Shown piece after piece: positions 33,960-46,842 of a DNA stretch of 64,000 bases. Both the position numbers and the translations under genes were made by a program. The notes below the pieces were generated by a model, which saw only the letters and a list, made by a program, of their open reading frames with translations, was not told the origin of the DNA and ran no database searches. The stretch's first letter is position 1; every line of letters starts with the position of its first letter. Source of the stretch: Dactylellina haptotyla (Eukaryota; Ascomycota; Orbiliomycetes; Orbiliales; Orbiliaceae); assembly GCA_031310005.1 (NCBI GenBank), contig CM062382.1, forward strand, positions 1,240,001 through 1,304,000, in the 5' to 3' direction.

Positions 33960-35830
33960 CGCCGCGGAACAACACTTCCCAAATACGTAAACACTACCAA
34001 ACCGGAAAAAAAAAAAACACTCGAGAAGAAGGATAACTGAACGGAAAACAAGAATAGTCTGTTATTATTGAGAGTTGAGGGATCTCTGATACGTAGACTG
34101 CTGTGGAGAGATCATCTAAATTAGAGAAAAGGGAGAGAGATCTAGAATTGGGGCGAAGAGGGGGATTTAAGGTTCTTCCGCCACAGTAAAGCTTCTGCTC
34201 AAGCTAACAAAGCAGTTATTAAAGAGCTGGCGCTATAACGTAACCTAGCTCCGTTTCTTTGTCAAAAAGTTAAAGGGTCTTGTTATCTGGGCACGCCAGA
34301 GATGCCTTGAACCAGCTCGAAAATGGAAGCCGAGAGACGGCACGGAGGAGGGTCTTGTCCTGCAGGTGTCTCTGACTGATGCGAAGTTGGCTCCGTTGGT
34401 TCTGGTAGTGGGGTTTGTTCGTCTGGGCACAGGTCTCGTGGGACGGGGGGATATGATACGATACCAAGGATCGCATGCTGTTTTAGAACCGAGCCCCTCT
34501 TCCCTCTTCGAGCCTCGATCCTTCTATCCTTCCTTTCGTTCTTTCCCTATCGTGTAGATTCGATTGGAATTTTTTTTTAATCTACTCCTTTTTTATATCA
34601 TCATTATATTTTTCCTTGCGATCAGAATTTTCGCACAATCTGGCCAAAAACTTGCTTTGCACCTTGCCCTCCTCGAAAGCCAAAAAGCCTGCGACGATCG
34701 AAGGTTAAACGGCTAATCGGCGCTCTTGGCTCTTGACTCGAGCTAACTGTAACGGTCAACACCGATGCTGCTAGCATGTCTCCAAGACCCGGTCACAGCG
34801 TGGTCTGGCATGGGGGCTGATTTTATCATGCTTTATCAGATCCGCTGATGTGTGCGTTCTGGCAGGGGTGCCTGCACCACCGCATGGGGGCCGTCACGAA
34901 AACGACAATAAAAACCTCGAGCTCGCCATGGTATCTTAGTTAATCTAACTGGCAAATTTAAAGGAAAAATTTTCACGGCAGCCTCCTGCCAGATTCTTCG
35001 GAAGGGAATCACTCAGCCGACGGCACCGGGTGGAGGGAAAAAACAAGAAGAAGAAATATTATCGCCTTTTCAATAACGTTCACTCGAGTTTCACCGCATT
35101 CCCACCGATATCGGGTTGAAGACGAATCTTGAGAGCTCGAGGGGAACCCCTCCAACGGCCTCCGCGGGGCCGGCATTGACGAACACCTGCATATACGACC
35201 ACCGATGTTGTATTACTAGAATAAATTATCAAAGAGCAGTTGGATGTAAAAGCCAAGCTAACACCATCAATTGACGGCGTGGCAGAATTTACTGAGTATA
35301 CCATCTAACAGCACGGCTGCTAATAGCTTCTTCATTACTGTAGCATAAGTATTTATGAAGTCCTCAAATAACATTTTGCTATCGATAATTGATTTCGTAT
35401 TTGAGGCTCAACGAATGTGAAAAATAGTGCACAATCCTGAGTCAATGCATGAGAACATATCAACAGATAAAACCTTGACCGCAAGCTGCGCTTTTGACGA
35501 TCTGGAACTTTTCTTTGATTCATAGCAGTGCAATGAAATCCCCTTCATATCAATTTATCTCAACGTTCCGCCTGTATCCGGGGGCGCTGGCAATTATGTG
35601 GACGCGGACAAGGCCTACTCATCCCTCACACTGCCCAATGGCTATCGGCACCGATAGTGGCAAAGGTCAACCAACTACTCAACAACACACACGAGCGCAA
35701 CGAATATAGAGACATCGTTGAATGGCCAATGGGACTTACTGCGATTCTCGTGCCATCAATTTTACCGTAGTCCAAAGAGTCTTTTCTCGAGGTGTCTTTT
35801 CCTTTAGAGAATAATGGTCTAAACGGTATA
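33960..35830. other. gene-poor spacer
   Basis: 1.9 kb. A minus-strand frame at 35080-35304 starts with ATG and reads SLAFTSNCSLIIYSS, but it has no family match and no splice support. Otherwise there are short frames and A/T tracts. Contains the heme oxygenase promoter. Confidence 0.35.
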
Positions 35831-36243
35831 TCAAATCAGCCAATTATTCTTGATACCATCGTCCCTTGTGCGAGAGAAAGCATACTCTAAATTCGTCGAC
35901 CCAATCATCTCATCGGTTCCTGTGGACCCGCCGGCATTGAACCGTGCTTCTGGATGTTGGAATTTGCCTAGTAAGATCCAGAGAGTCATTGGTTAGTAAC
36001 TGCTATATCCTTGCCGCTTGGCTCCGATGAACTTTTCTGAGTTTTTCGCTGTATTTCTAGCAGGCGTAATGAATCCCTACCTGGCTTCTTCATGGGTCCT
36101 ATTCTGCTGCTCTCCAAAATATCATCCTCGCCAACAGAGCTGGTAGGGGGAAACGATGGAGCGTGGGTTTTTGTCGGAGAATCAAGCGGCGCAATCTTCG
36201 AACTGGCTATAGTCTCGTCTTTTCCGCAGGAGCTCGAGGACAT
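35831..36243 (-). CDS. hypothetical small protein (99 aa), two exons
   Basis: Exons 36243-36081 and 35967-35831 are joined by an intron that starts GTAGGG, has a TTACTAACC branch site and ends CTTACTAG; the spliced frame is open for 99 codons. The product begins MSSSSCGKDETIASSKIAPL, is rich in Ser/Thr/Pro and acidic residues, and ends with a more conserved-looking part (PGKFQHPEARFNAGGSTG, then TNLEYAFSRTRDDG). It has no signal peptide, membrane segment or domain that I know. Clean splice signals and protein-like composition in both exons support a real gene. Function unknown. Confidence 0.5.
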
Positions 36244-37108
36244 ATTGATAGAGTTACTTTTATAAAGATAATCTCAAATATTCGTTTCTTAATTCGGTCA
36301 ATCGTAAATGGTATGTCAAGATACTAGAGTATGTATGAATATCACGAAAGAATAACAACTAGAAACAAGTCAGACGACTCCAAACTCTCATCATTATATA
36401 ACACTCCTCTTATTTCTTTCAAATATCAAGTTCTCCGCCATGATGCCATCCGGCGTCATTTATCCCCCGCTTGCTATATCAAACGCTTTTAACAGTCATT
36501 ATCTCTTCCAAAACTTCCAAACGAATTAAATGATCTTTCAAAAAATTTAGCCCCGCAAATTTACCCAAGGTACTCACTCTCCGCAACTTGTATCGTGGAG
36601 TACACCCCCTTCACCCAACTCACTCGTTTCCATCCACCCTCTATTCGATCAATTACTTAAACGGTGGGCGAGTGCGGTTCGCGAATGCGGCATTGGGCTT
36701 CCGCATCCATGAAAAGATGACGTCGCGAACAGCGGCAACCCCGCGACCCACCCAACACACTTTTCAATGGAGGGCTCGTTTCTACCCCGGATTATCGTGT
36801 GATTTGCAAAACGGGAATGGATCGAATTCACAAAGTTTTTTAAAAAAAGTGGGGAAATAGCTGGCGGTAGTTGTCAATGGGACATGCCGGAGGAGTATTC
36901 CTTCCCGCGTTTTCCGTACCTGCCAGTAGCTATATCGATGGCACAAAAGCCCCCTCTTTGTATGTTTCAGTTTACGCATTGGATTTGTGAACAGTGTGAA
37001 TCAAGACCAAAACAAGATTTCTTGCGGAAAGCACAACCGTTTTAACTTCAATCGCCAAATGAAAATGAAAAAATACAGCCAAAGACGCAAAAAGAAGATA
37101 CTAGTAAT
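36244..37108. other. intergenic, no gene seen
   Basis: About 860 nt between the 99-aa gene and the tRNA gene. The plus-strand frame 36588-36860 lacks any domain. A short oligo-A tract near 37089 serves as the tRNA terminator. Confidence 0.4.
37089..37093 (-). terminator. Pol III terminator of tRNA-Thr
   Basis: TTTTT on the minus strand, 16 nt after the mature tRNA 3' end. Confidence 0.75.
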
Positions 37109-37196
37109 GCCTCCAGTCTGGATTGAACAAACGACCTCTGCATGTCATCCCGTAAAGGAGTACAAGTGCAACGCTCTACCACTAAGCTATAGAGGC
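37109..37196 (-). tRNA. tRNA-Thr(UGU) with a 17-nt intron
   Basis: Minus strand folds fully: the acceptor stem GCCTCTA pairs with TGGAGGC (one G-U), the D-stem GCTT pairs with GAGC around AGTGGTA, the anticodon stem TTGCA pairs with TGCAG, and the T-stem GTTTG pairs with CAGAC around TTCAATC. The 7-nt anticodon loop is CTTGTA+A with anticodon TGT, interrupted after position 37 by a 17-nt intron (CTCCTTTACGGGATGAC), the canonical tRNA intron site. Mature length is 71 nt before CCA addition. A-box TAGCTTAGTGG is intact and the B-box region is TGTTCAATCCA. It reads ACA (Thr) codons and needs the tRNA splicing endonuclease. Confidence 0.93.
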
Positions 37197-37569
37197 TGAT
37201 AAGATTTAATCATCCACTATAGAGCTATATCAATGGAAACAATCTGGCTAGATGCGATGTGACTTTAATATGATATTCATTCCTTAGGATGCAAGGGTTA
37301 AGTTTAATATCTACACTCAACAAAAAGTATAATGAAAACCAATGAAAAGAAAGATGAAGCCAAAAAAAAGGTATACCCAACACCGTCTAATGAGCCTTGC
37401 AATCCGGATAAAAACCATGGAACTGAGAAACCAGAAAAACAGTTGAGGAGTATCCAGGGTCCCGCTAAAATAAGAATTCCACCGATGACATGAAACTATA
37501 TACTTGCTAAAAGAAACATCAACAGTAGAAGTGAATGTAATCTATTTTTGAAGTCTTGGTACAAGGCTA
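37197..37569. other. short intergenic region
   Basis: 373 nt between the tRNA 5' end and the Fmp27 stop. AT-rich; no gene. Confidence 0.45.
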
Positions 37570-40500
37570 CTATCCAGATCCCAGTAACTTCTTGCCTAAT
37601 AGTAGTCTGCTCTTTTTGCGAATGCTACGAAAGTGGACATGTTAGCATTGCAGATTTTTAGATATGGCTAAAGAACTTACCTTTCTTCTGATTCGCCAGC
37701 AATACCATCTCGGGCTCTTCTGTCGCTACTCAAGATGGATAGATGTCTACCCAATGCATTGTGAAAGATACCGTGCTAGAAACCAGCCATTAGCTATCTC
37801 TCTAATCTCTCAATAAAAACCTTTAGAATTCTCACCTTCTCATCCCCATCCCTCGATTCCTGGCGGGTGCTGCGACTGTCGTCTGGTTGCTCATTCGAGT
37901 TTCGATGCCCGCTAGCCGAGCTCATCGACCGATTCGAGCGAATACTACCCGTTCGGGTCCCCGAGCTCGACGTGCTCGTGTGCTGGATTAGCGGCGATCC
38001 AGTCGAGGAATTGCTCCTATCTCTTCTCGCCGAGCCTGCTGTGAGAGTGCCCTTTTGAGACCTGAACGACTCTTCGTACGAGCTCCCCAGGTAAGACGAA
38101 ACATCACTATCGCTGCCCAATGGAGACGTAGCCACGGATGCAGATGCGGCGATCAAGCCACGGATGTTGGATCCCTTGTTCAGATGCGGCCGCCTGTGGA
38201 ACATCTTGTGCTCAATAATAGCGCCAGTATGCGAGATCAAGGCGCGAATGACGTCTACAATCACAAAATAGATATTAGACTCACGTCCTTCGAACAATTG
38301 GGAAACAGAATATACGGGATTTGCAAAGAACATACCTTTCTTCAACCTCACCAAGAGATCAAGATTACTCCACGTTTTATTTCTATACTCCAAGGTTGGC
38401 ATTCGGAACACAAACTGGTGAATATCCTCGATATTCCGATCTCCCTTGCCCTTATAGCTCAAACAGAGCACCACGCTAGGAATCTTGATATATGCGAGCG
38501 TCATATAATTCGACGCTCTGCTAATCATCTGTGATATTTCGTCTGTCTTTTCCTTCTGCTGGCCCTTGCCGTCTGAATGTGCCGTCGTCATACTATTGCT
38601 TCGGCCCCAGACACCCTTCTTAGCAGCGGCGGCGGCGGCGGTAGCAGCAGCAGCAGCCGCTGCGTGATCCGACTCTTTCCCGCCAATACTATTTACACGG
38701 ATCGCAACCGGCGACGCTGGGCGGGTGCTGTGCACGTTGCTGTCCGAAGATGTTCGTGGTGCGCTGCTACCTTCACCGGATTTCTTCCCCGACGGCTGTA
38801 GCGATTCGAATGATTGCTGTCGTTTTATGGAAAATCTCGGTTTTAGAGACCATTTTTCGGCCGCGTCCGCATTAGCCGTGACAGGTCTGTTAGGCTTCCC
38901 GCCTGAAGTATGTGGTCTCTTCTCTGATGTCATTGTGGGCATCAATCGGTCTCCTAGCATGGAAGCATCAGGCTGAGGCGGTGGTGGCTCTACTGAGATC
39001 TTACGCTCGAGCTGCGTACGTATCGCATGGTCCGAATCGGACTCGGATCCGCTACCTGGCAATTCTGCGAGCGATGGCTTCATCATAAACGGCGAGAATC
39101 CTTCAGACGAATTGGAATTCACACCAGGGAAGATGAATTCGAAAAGCTTCTGACCAGCATCGTAATCCAACTGCACGAGCAAGGGGAACAAGTTGACTTC
39201 GAAATGGTCCATGACCGGAATTCCGGCAATAGCTTCGAGCATGTACCAATACACCCGAAGAATCTTATTTTGGTGCGCCTTGTTCGCCTCTAGTGTTCCC
39301 TCGAGGTATGGGGAGATCATCGACGGATAGTTGGCTTCAGGTAGCCTGTTAACTCCCTGCAACATCTCAACTTCGACGGTGTTGAAATTCGATCCGTCGC
39401 TGTTATCCGTTCGTTCATAACAGGCGTTGGTCAATTTGAGGTCTACGAACGGCTGATCCTTGTTCAGTAAGAGGTTTGCAATAATCTCGCCGGCACTGAG
39501 GTACCATCTGATTAATCCGGTAGTCTGCTGTCGTTCATCGTACTTGCGCTGGACAGACATGATAGATTTCATGGTGAAGAACAATTCATCCTCACAAGTA
39601 GCGAGATCTTTCTCCAAGCACAAACGATCCAACCACCCTTGTTTATCGAGATACCTGGCATTGATCTGGAAATGGGTCTTGATTTCCTCGAGTTGCTGAA
39701 TACGGTTCTGTAGAGCAGTGATACTGTCCGGGGCTCCTTTGAGATCGCTGAAGTCCGAAGCAAGAATAATCTTCTCCAACCGCTCGTTTCTACTCTTCTC
39801 TAACGGCTCGGAGTACAATAAAAGATCGAGCACGATAATATAGAGCGTATAATACTCGGCCGAATTCGTCGACACCTCCATTCTATCGAACGTGGCCCAG
39901 ACATGGTCCACCCTCGGCTCATTCTCGACCAAATTCGCATTATGTTCTGAAGTTCCCGAGTCCAAGCCCTCATCCATCAACTTCAACCGCAAAGAATTAT
40001 GTTTGTCTGCTCTCAGCGTCGTAGAAGTCTTTTTGACTACTCTCGAGAATCCATGAGGATTGATATCAAACAGCAGCATATTCTCCAATGGTACCCACGG
40101 TGGCCACGAGGTATTCTTGACGCAGCCATACTGATTGTTCGAATGGAGATTATGCAACGGTGACGTGAAGTCCTTATGTCGGGCGACAAAGGCCTGTGCA
40201 TTTTCCAACTCAAGCGCAAATCGCCGTTGCACGAGACCGGAGACCGGATCCGCCATTCTCTCTTTGTCCATGATAGATATGACGGTCAGCTGCATGCTCT
40301 GCGACGTAACCAATAGCGCCGAGCTCTTGTTCTTATCGCTCTGCATCTGAATCTGCGGCGCGATGAGACGCACGTGGTAAGAATTGAGCGGTATGTACTC
40401 CTCCGAGATACCCTTCTTCAGATCTGTCGGGTCAGCAGGCGCCCCACCCATTGACATCCTCCTGCTGCGCGGTCTGGGATCGTCATCCGCTGCGACAACC

Positions 40501-43500
40501 TTGGCTTTATCGTTCAATAGCGCCTCGATTCTAGATTGCACGGCCACGTTCTCCTCATTCTCTGGCATGCCACCGTTCTCCCACACCCCGCGGACACTGG
40601 CTCTCTCTGGATCCAATTCCTGGCTCTTCTTCTTCTCTTTGTCCATCTGTTGCTCCTCCACAAGATCTAGAATGAACTTCACCGCCCGCCGCGACATGTA
40701 GTATACAAAACCACGGCGCTGATTAACCTGATGAATATACCGTAGAATAACGTTCCTCAGGTCATTACTCCACTTGGCCTGCATATTGTGCACGATGAAG
40801 CGGTTATTGAAATCATCGTCCCAGCGGGTAAACGGCTCGGCGTCCATCATTTCTACCCCTGCGTCGGATTTGGAATCGTTACTCGAAACTTCATCGTCAA
40901 TCGCGGATTCGTCTAGGTATTTGGACATGCTTCGGAGCATATTCTGCAGGAATTTTAGTTTATCCATCAATACTGAACTTTGCTGGCTGAGCCGCTCGGA
41001 TTCCTTCGGGAGTTTCGGGTTGTCCCTGTCCGCCTTTATACTTTCGGCGAGAGTATCAAGCAACTCTTGGTTCTTGCGGAGCTGTGAGTACACTTTCTCC
41101 ATACGTGACTCGATTAATCCGCACTGGATCTCTCGCGGGTCATTATTCTGGTTCATCATGCACTCATGCGTGGCTTCGTGGCCGAAGGGACTTCTTCCTT
41201 TCCGCCCCGTAGCAGTATCACCGCACGAATGATCTGTCTGTCTGAAATAGGTGAACCTCGGCGTTGACGCGAGCGGCATGATCTTCGTTGACGGGCTGAA
41301 CCTTGTAGGGAGAATCCAATCCAATTCGACAAAGTCGTCGACATCAATCCAGTCGGTATCCCCGTCGGAGATGGAAAAGTTCGAGGTATCTCCTAGCGGT
41401 GTCGCATTATCGTTGATCGGCATGTCGAAGCCAGCCCATTCCTTCACTTCCTCCGAAGTCGAACCGGCGATCGTAGCGGACACAGCGCGGATATCGGCAG
41501 TGTTGAAGTCCAACTCTGCCTGGTGAATGCTCATGTTGGTACTCCGTCTGTCGATATTAAGACCCTTCAGCTTCATCACACTTTCTTCCTTTCGCTGATG
41601 GGCATCGAGCGAGAAGCGATGCAGTTTAACTTTAAGACCGGTAGCCGTGATTGTATCGCTGACACCGCCAGCAGCTGTAGCTTCAGCTTTGTATTCCTCG
41701 GCATCCTTGTGCTTGTAGATGTGACTGAGATAGAGCGGAGACAGTAAAAGTTTATACTTTATGGTTGCTAGATGCCGTCCGAACTTCTTTGTTGACTTTT
41801 CAACACCAGGGAACAGAGCACCCTGCCGAATCGGTAGGGACATGACACCAGAAAACAAGCCCCACCAGTCGTAGAAGTGCGTGAACACCCTCGGAGTCAA
41901 GTGGATGGTGTTATACGCCGAAGCCATCTTATTGCCTGCCCAATCGTGATTCATAGGAGCAATCATAGAGATCGAGAGATGGATGTGGTGGCTTCTGAAA
42001 CCTTTGAAAGCATCATAAACCTAGAACCAGGGTTAGCACCAATAATCGCATAGAATTAAACATCGAACCTCACCTCATTCGAATTCCTCCTCATGGCCTT
42101 CGCCGCCTCTGGAGTCCTCAAAGTGATGTTATAATGCGGAGTAAACGCAAAACTTCTCTGTCTCACAATCCAATCAGCCTCTTGCGTAGTCTCCTGCTCA
42201 AACACCAGTCCCAACTGCCATTTAACTCCGCCGGTAGCCTTCAAAATAACCTTCTTGAAGATAGCTATGGTCTTATTATAGCTATCATTGCTCATAAGAC
42301 TCTGATCATCCTCCGCTGTCGCCGAGGACTCCTCGAAGATCTGAAGCGCCTGTTGGCTGAAATCCGGAATAGCAAGGAAATACTCTTTGCTCTCCACGAT
42401 AAGAAAGTTAAGCGGCTTGTCGTCGTTGGCAATCAAGCACTGTACATCTCCTCTCCAGCAGAACACGAAACCGGCGCCGTTCCCCGTGATAACATACGGA
42501 TCTCGAGAACCCTTAAGTGTAACCTGAACATCTCCGTCTCCCTTCCAAGCCCACCGTATCCGCGAGTGCACCGACAACCGCAGTTTATCCCAAAACCCAA
42601 TCTTATCCGACGGGTCGACGTGAGGTTTTGTAAACGTCTCAAACACCATCATCATATCCTGAATGGCAGGCTGATACGATGTGCCCCATGTGACCCGCGT
42701 AGTATACGGCGTGTTGATGCTAATATCGATATCGGAATACGTCTTCACGGGTGATACAGTCCGGTGTACGTCTACTGCAAACCCTTTCTGCTTCTTCCCA
42801 TCTTTATCTTCTGGGGGTACGATGTCAACTCTCACGTGTAGTAGGGAGTTTTTATCCCTCAGCTCCTCTGCGATTACGAAGTCTGTTTCCAGGGACCAAG
42901 CCGGTATTCTAGGCGACACACCGGATTTCATCTGCGGGATATGTAAAAGAGGTAGAGGGTAGTCTCGAAGGTTAATCCGTGCCTCTCCCATATTTAGCTT
43001 GATATGCATCGGAACGAGTAACGAGAACTGCGTGTCCTCAGGTAGTCCCTTTCCAACCCTATGCAGGAACTTTGGTAGCTGCTCGAGCGGGAATGAAGGT
43101 TTATCTAATGTTAAGTCGAAATCAACAATAGAAGCAATAGCAAGCGCGGGCCGCGTCGGCACCTCGAGTATTCTCTCTGTCTCCTCAACATCTGGAGGTA
43201 AATCATCCTCACCCATAAACTTCCGTCTCATAGCCTGGATTCTGGCGCGGGTTTTCGGTACCGCGAGTTTCATTTTGCGAATCCATACTTGCGAGTTATG
43301 CTCTTGAAGCTTGCGCCACGCCGCATCGATGGATATTCTATATTCATGCGTGGGCCCTTGAGCGTGCTCAAGGTTGTAGCGCATCTTCCGGCGGCCGTGT
43401 GTGTCGTGAGTGGGTGAATCTTCTCCGTCACCAACTTTGTCTGTTGGGCTGTGAGGGTCGGAAGCGTGAGCTCCATTTGGGCCGGTCGAGGATGTTTTGC

Positions 43501-46500
43501 TAGACTGCCGTCGGTTCTTGGATTCTATCACTTTTGCGACCTTGGCATCAAATGCTTCCTCCCGGGCTATGCGGTTCTTCTGTTCACTGAGACCGATTCT
43601 GTAGATCATCGCCAATTTGCTTTCGAAAAGGTCATCTTCAAGCTCGAACTGGAGCGCCTTCGCTTTGATTGATATCCTAGGTAGGACTTTTGGCCCCTCC
43701 GCCTTCTTCTCAAGAATGTACTCATTCGTGCCGGACTTAAACCGGTGGAATAACTGCTGTGAAGCTTTTGCGGTATTGATCAGATTATCCGAAACCTTGT
43801 ATAATACCAATTGATGCGGAATCGATATCCGTATCGCCTCCATCGTGAGATCGATCGATTTTCGTTTAGAAAAGACCTTATGCGACTCATATCTGCCCTC
43901 CCGCATATCACCTCTGAAATGCTTCGCACTGACCACTCTCGCCCAACAGTCATTCAGTTTGGGACTGGTAACGTAGAACCGAATATTCCTCGCTTTTAGG
44001 AATGGGAACCCCCATCTTTGTCTTCCGGCGTCTAGGTGGTAGATATCCAACATCACTTTTGGATTCTTTGGGAAATCTCCCTTGATCTTGACGTGTCTGA
44101 CTCTAATATCCACGCTGATGAACTCCTCTTGTTTTATGGGACTCTCCACTAGATCCAGACCCATTGTCGGACTATGGAGGTATTGGTCGGTTGGGGAAGT
44201 AAACCTTGGGGTTGTGGGTTCGACATGATGGAAATCTCCAAATGCATCTTTGAGAACTTGGGCAGCGATCAGGACGGAGTAATGGCGGATGAGAGAGTAG
44301 TGAAGGAAAAAGGTCTTCGTATGGGATGTCAATAGTAAGGTTGGCCCATCTTGATCGGTAATGGACGAAAGCGCCAGCTCAAAATGAGGCAACGCGCACA
44401 TTGCGTCCGCATCCCAAGTTTCGGCCGAATCCACCGCGAAACCTTCGAGCCCATGGACATGAAAGGATAATTTCCGACCATCCGTTGGATTCTTCGATGG
44501 CCGCGGCCCTTGAAGAGGTATCTTCTCATCCATGCCGATCGCTCTAGACGTCCTCCGCTTAGGATGGCTCTTTTCACGAGACTTGCTGATAACTTGGGAT
44601 TTGTATTCCAAAGACCAAGAATCGATCTGAACGGCCGCACCTCGCACATCCTCGGATATCTCCTCGTCTTTACCAGCAACTTCGAAGCTGAAGTCCTTGG
44701 CGTCGACTTTGAATTGGACGAGCCATTCAGGAATACTTCTTAGGAAAGATATCTTCTCCTCGTTTCGATGCGGGAGGACTTTGTCGGGCACGATGTCACG
44801 CTGGAACTGCCGTACCATCTGCTTGATACCTTGGACGATTTCCATGCGAACCATTCTGGTAGTGCAGGATTCTATCAAACAGGTGCCTGCAAGTCGAACT
44901 TCAGGAGACGCGTCTAGCTGAGATTTGACTTCAATGGTCTCGAGCTGGAACAGGTCGTGTCTCTCGCCACCGGCAGCGCGATAAAATAGCCGCTGGCTAG
45001 CTACACGAAGGGACGCTGTTAGAACGTAGTGGTTAGGACCGGTAAGCGCATGTGACGACTCAACCTCAGTGGATGCGGAGGAGACAGTATAGATAAGCAT
45101 GTCGGTGAGCGGAGGGTTCTTGGGATTCAATTTGTCGAATGCCGGAAGCAGGACTCTGACGACAGGTTCGTGGACCGAAAATTTGATATTTGTCTTTGGT
45201 AGTAATCGTGATACTAACTGCTGCGGCCCGCTCGCCCCGGATACCCTTACTTTGTCCTTTTTTGGTTTGAAAAGATTGACGACAACGGGCAGGTGTTTGG
45301 GTTCCAAGTCTACTGACGGAGATGTTACGACAATATTGGCGTTGACGACGTTGGAATTGCGGTCTGCCTCGGGGCTCTCAGCGAGCTCTATTATTTTGGA
45401 TGGCAAGGTCATTTTTGATGTCACGGTGACCATGGGAACGTAGAGCAGTTGATCCACATTTCCTCTCTGGTCATCGATTTTGAAGGCCATGGATATGGCA
45501 GCGAGTAAAGCTTGGTGTGCAATATCATCTTGAGAAAAGTCCCTATAGATCTTCTTATTAGAGTTGTATTCAACTGAGCGGCTGCGGATCAACCTTACAT
45601 TCGATGGGCCGGACTGTCCTGCTCTAGCTTGTGTAGGTCCAGGCCCAACTCCTTCAAAGACATTGTAGCGATGAGAGGCTTTCCGGATGGCCGAATATCA
45701 TTCGCGATCTTTGAGATTTCTAGAATCGCTACCGTTACCTGAACTTCGTGCAAGCCATTTATGATTGATGTAAATATTTCTTTCGATTCTGTTACAATTT
45801 CGACTAAACGTTCCGTCCGGCTTCCTGGCATTGACATTTCGCCCATGATTGAACCGAGGGAGAAGTTTCGTTTATGGCGAAGCGGCCGTTGTGGCTCCCG
45901 TTGTTTCTCCATGTTCTTCTTGAATGCTAAGATCTCATCGAGAGGTATGCGTAGCTTGCCCACTTTCATGTCGACGGAAACATCCTTCAATGCTTCGTCC
46001 TTCTCTTCCAGCACACCCCCGATATTCAAGTTTATGGTATCGGTAAGTAAGACGGGACCGCTACCTTCAGGTGTGAGGAGAACACTCCGACAGGCAATAA
46101 CGCATTCGAACGGGTGGCGTTCTCGCTCTTCCTCCTCTGAAGTCTCATCGCAGGTGCTGAAGGCGCTGCGGGACCGAGTATCCTTCCTGGTAACAATAGA
46201 GGCACCGACAGCCCCGATTTGGATTTTCCCAGCATTGCGGACCTCGAAAGTTGTGTTCTGGAAAACCACATCGACCATTCTAATCCAGCCAATGTATTTT
46301 CGAAACAGGTCTAATAACTTCCTACATCGTTGGACCAACTTTTTGGTCTGTTCGACTTGTCGTTTCGTTCTACGTTTGAATATATCATCTCCACCTTCTT
46401 TGAGAAACTCCAAGAGATCCTCGGTGCTACGCACGGGTTTTGATTTAGGGTCGACGGACTCATCTTCGGAGTCCTCCTCCTCATCGTGGTACACATGTCC

Positions 46501-46842
46501 GTTCGTCTTGAAATCGGGCTTTTGAGGGTCGTCCAGGACGGCCGTAGGGTTGAACGATATTGTCGAATCCCGAATGACGAAACTGATCCAAGTCGGTTGG
46601 GAGAAGGTCGGTCTGTGTAGAAGTATCCCGGCCCTGACAATGTTGAAGTCGACGCCACCTCTGGAGAACCGGATACCACGAATCGACAGGTATCCAAAAC
46701 GCTGTATAGAAACACCCGTGATAATTCGGAGGACGGCAAAACATAGGAAAGAGCAGAGGTAGAAGATGACCACCACACCCAGTAACGAAGACAGCGTCAA
46801 TGACGAGGTGAACATTGCAGTTGTTGGGAGAGGAGCAGCCAT
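37570..46842 (-). CDS. FMP27: Fmp27/BLTP2 (Hobbit) bridge-like lipid transfer protein
   Basis: One large gene of six exons: 46842-45599, 45542-42074, 42020-38336, 38254-37836, 37775-37681 and 37624-37570, 2988 aa; every junction keeps phase. Fmp27 proteins form long hydrophobic grooves that carry lipids at ER-plasma membrane contacts. The N-terminus has one membrane helix (LTLSSLLGVVVIFYLCSFLC) followed by the family start FGYLSIRGIRFSRGG and ILLHRPTFSQPTWISFVI. The middle holds repeating beta-groove elements, and further on HNSLRLKLMDEGLDSG and EVEMLQGVNRLPEANYPSMI. The C-terminal part has FRMPTLEYRNKTWSNLDLLV followed by RALISHTGAIIEHK, a Ser-rich linker and a basic end (SIRKKSRLLLGKKLLG). 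Length is within the usual 2600-3200 aa. Intron 3 (81 nt) is stop-free and frame-neutral. The last two small exons are inferred from splice signals. Confidence 0.93.
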
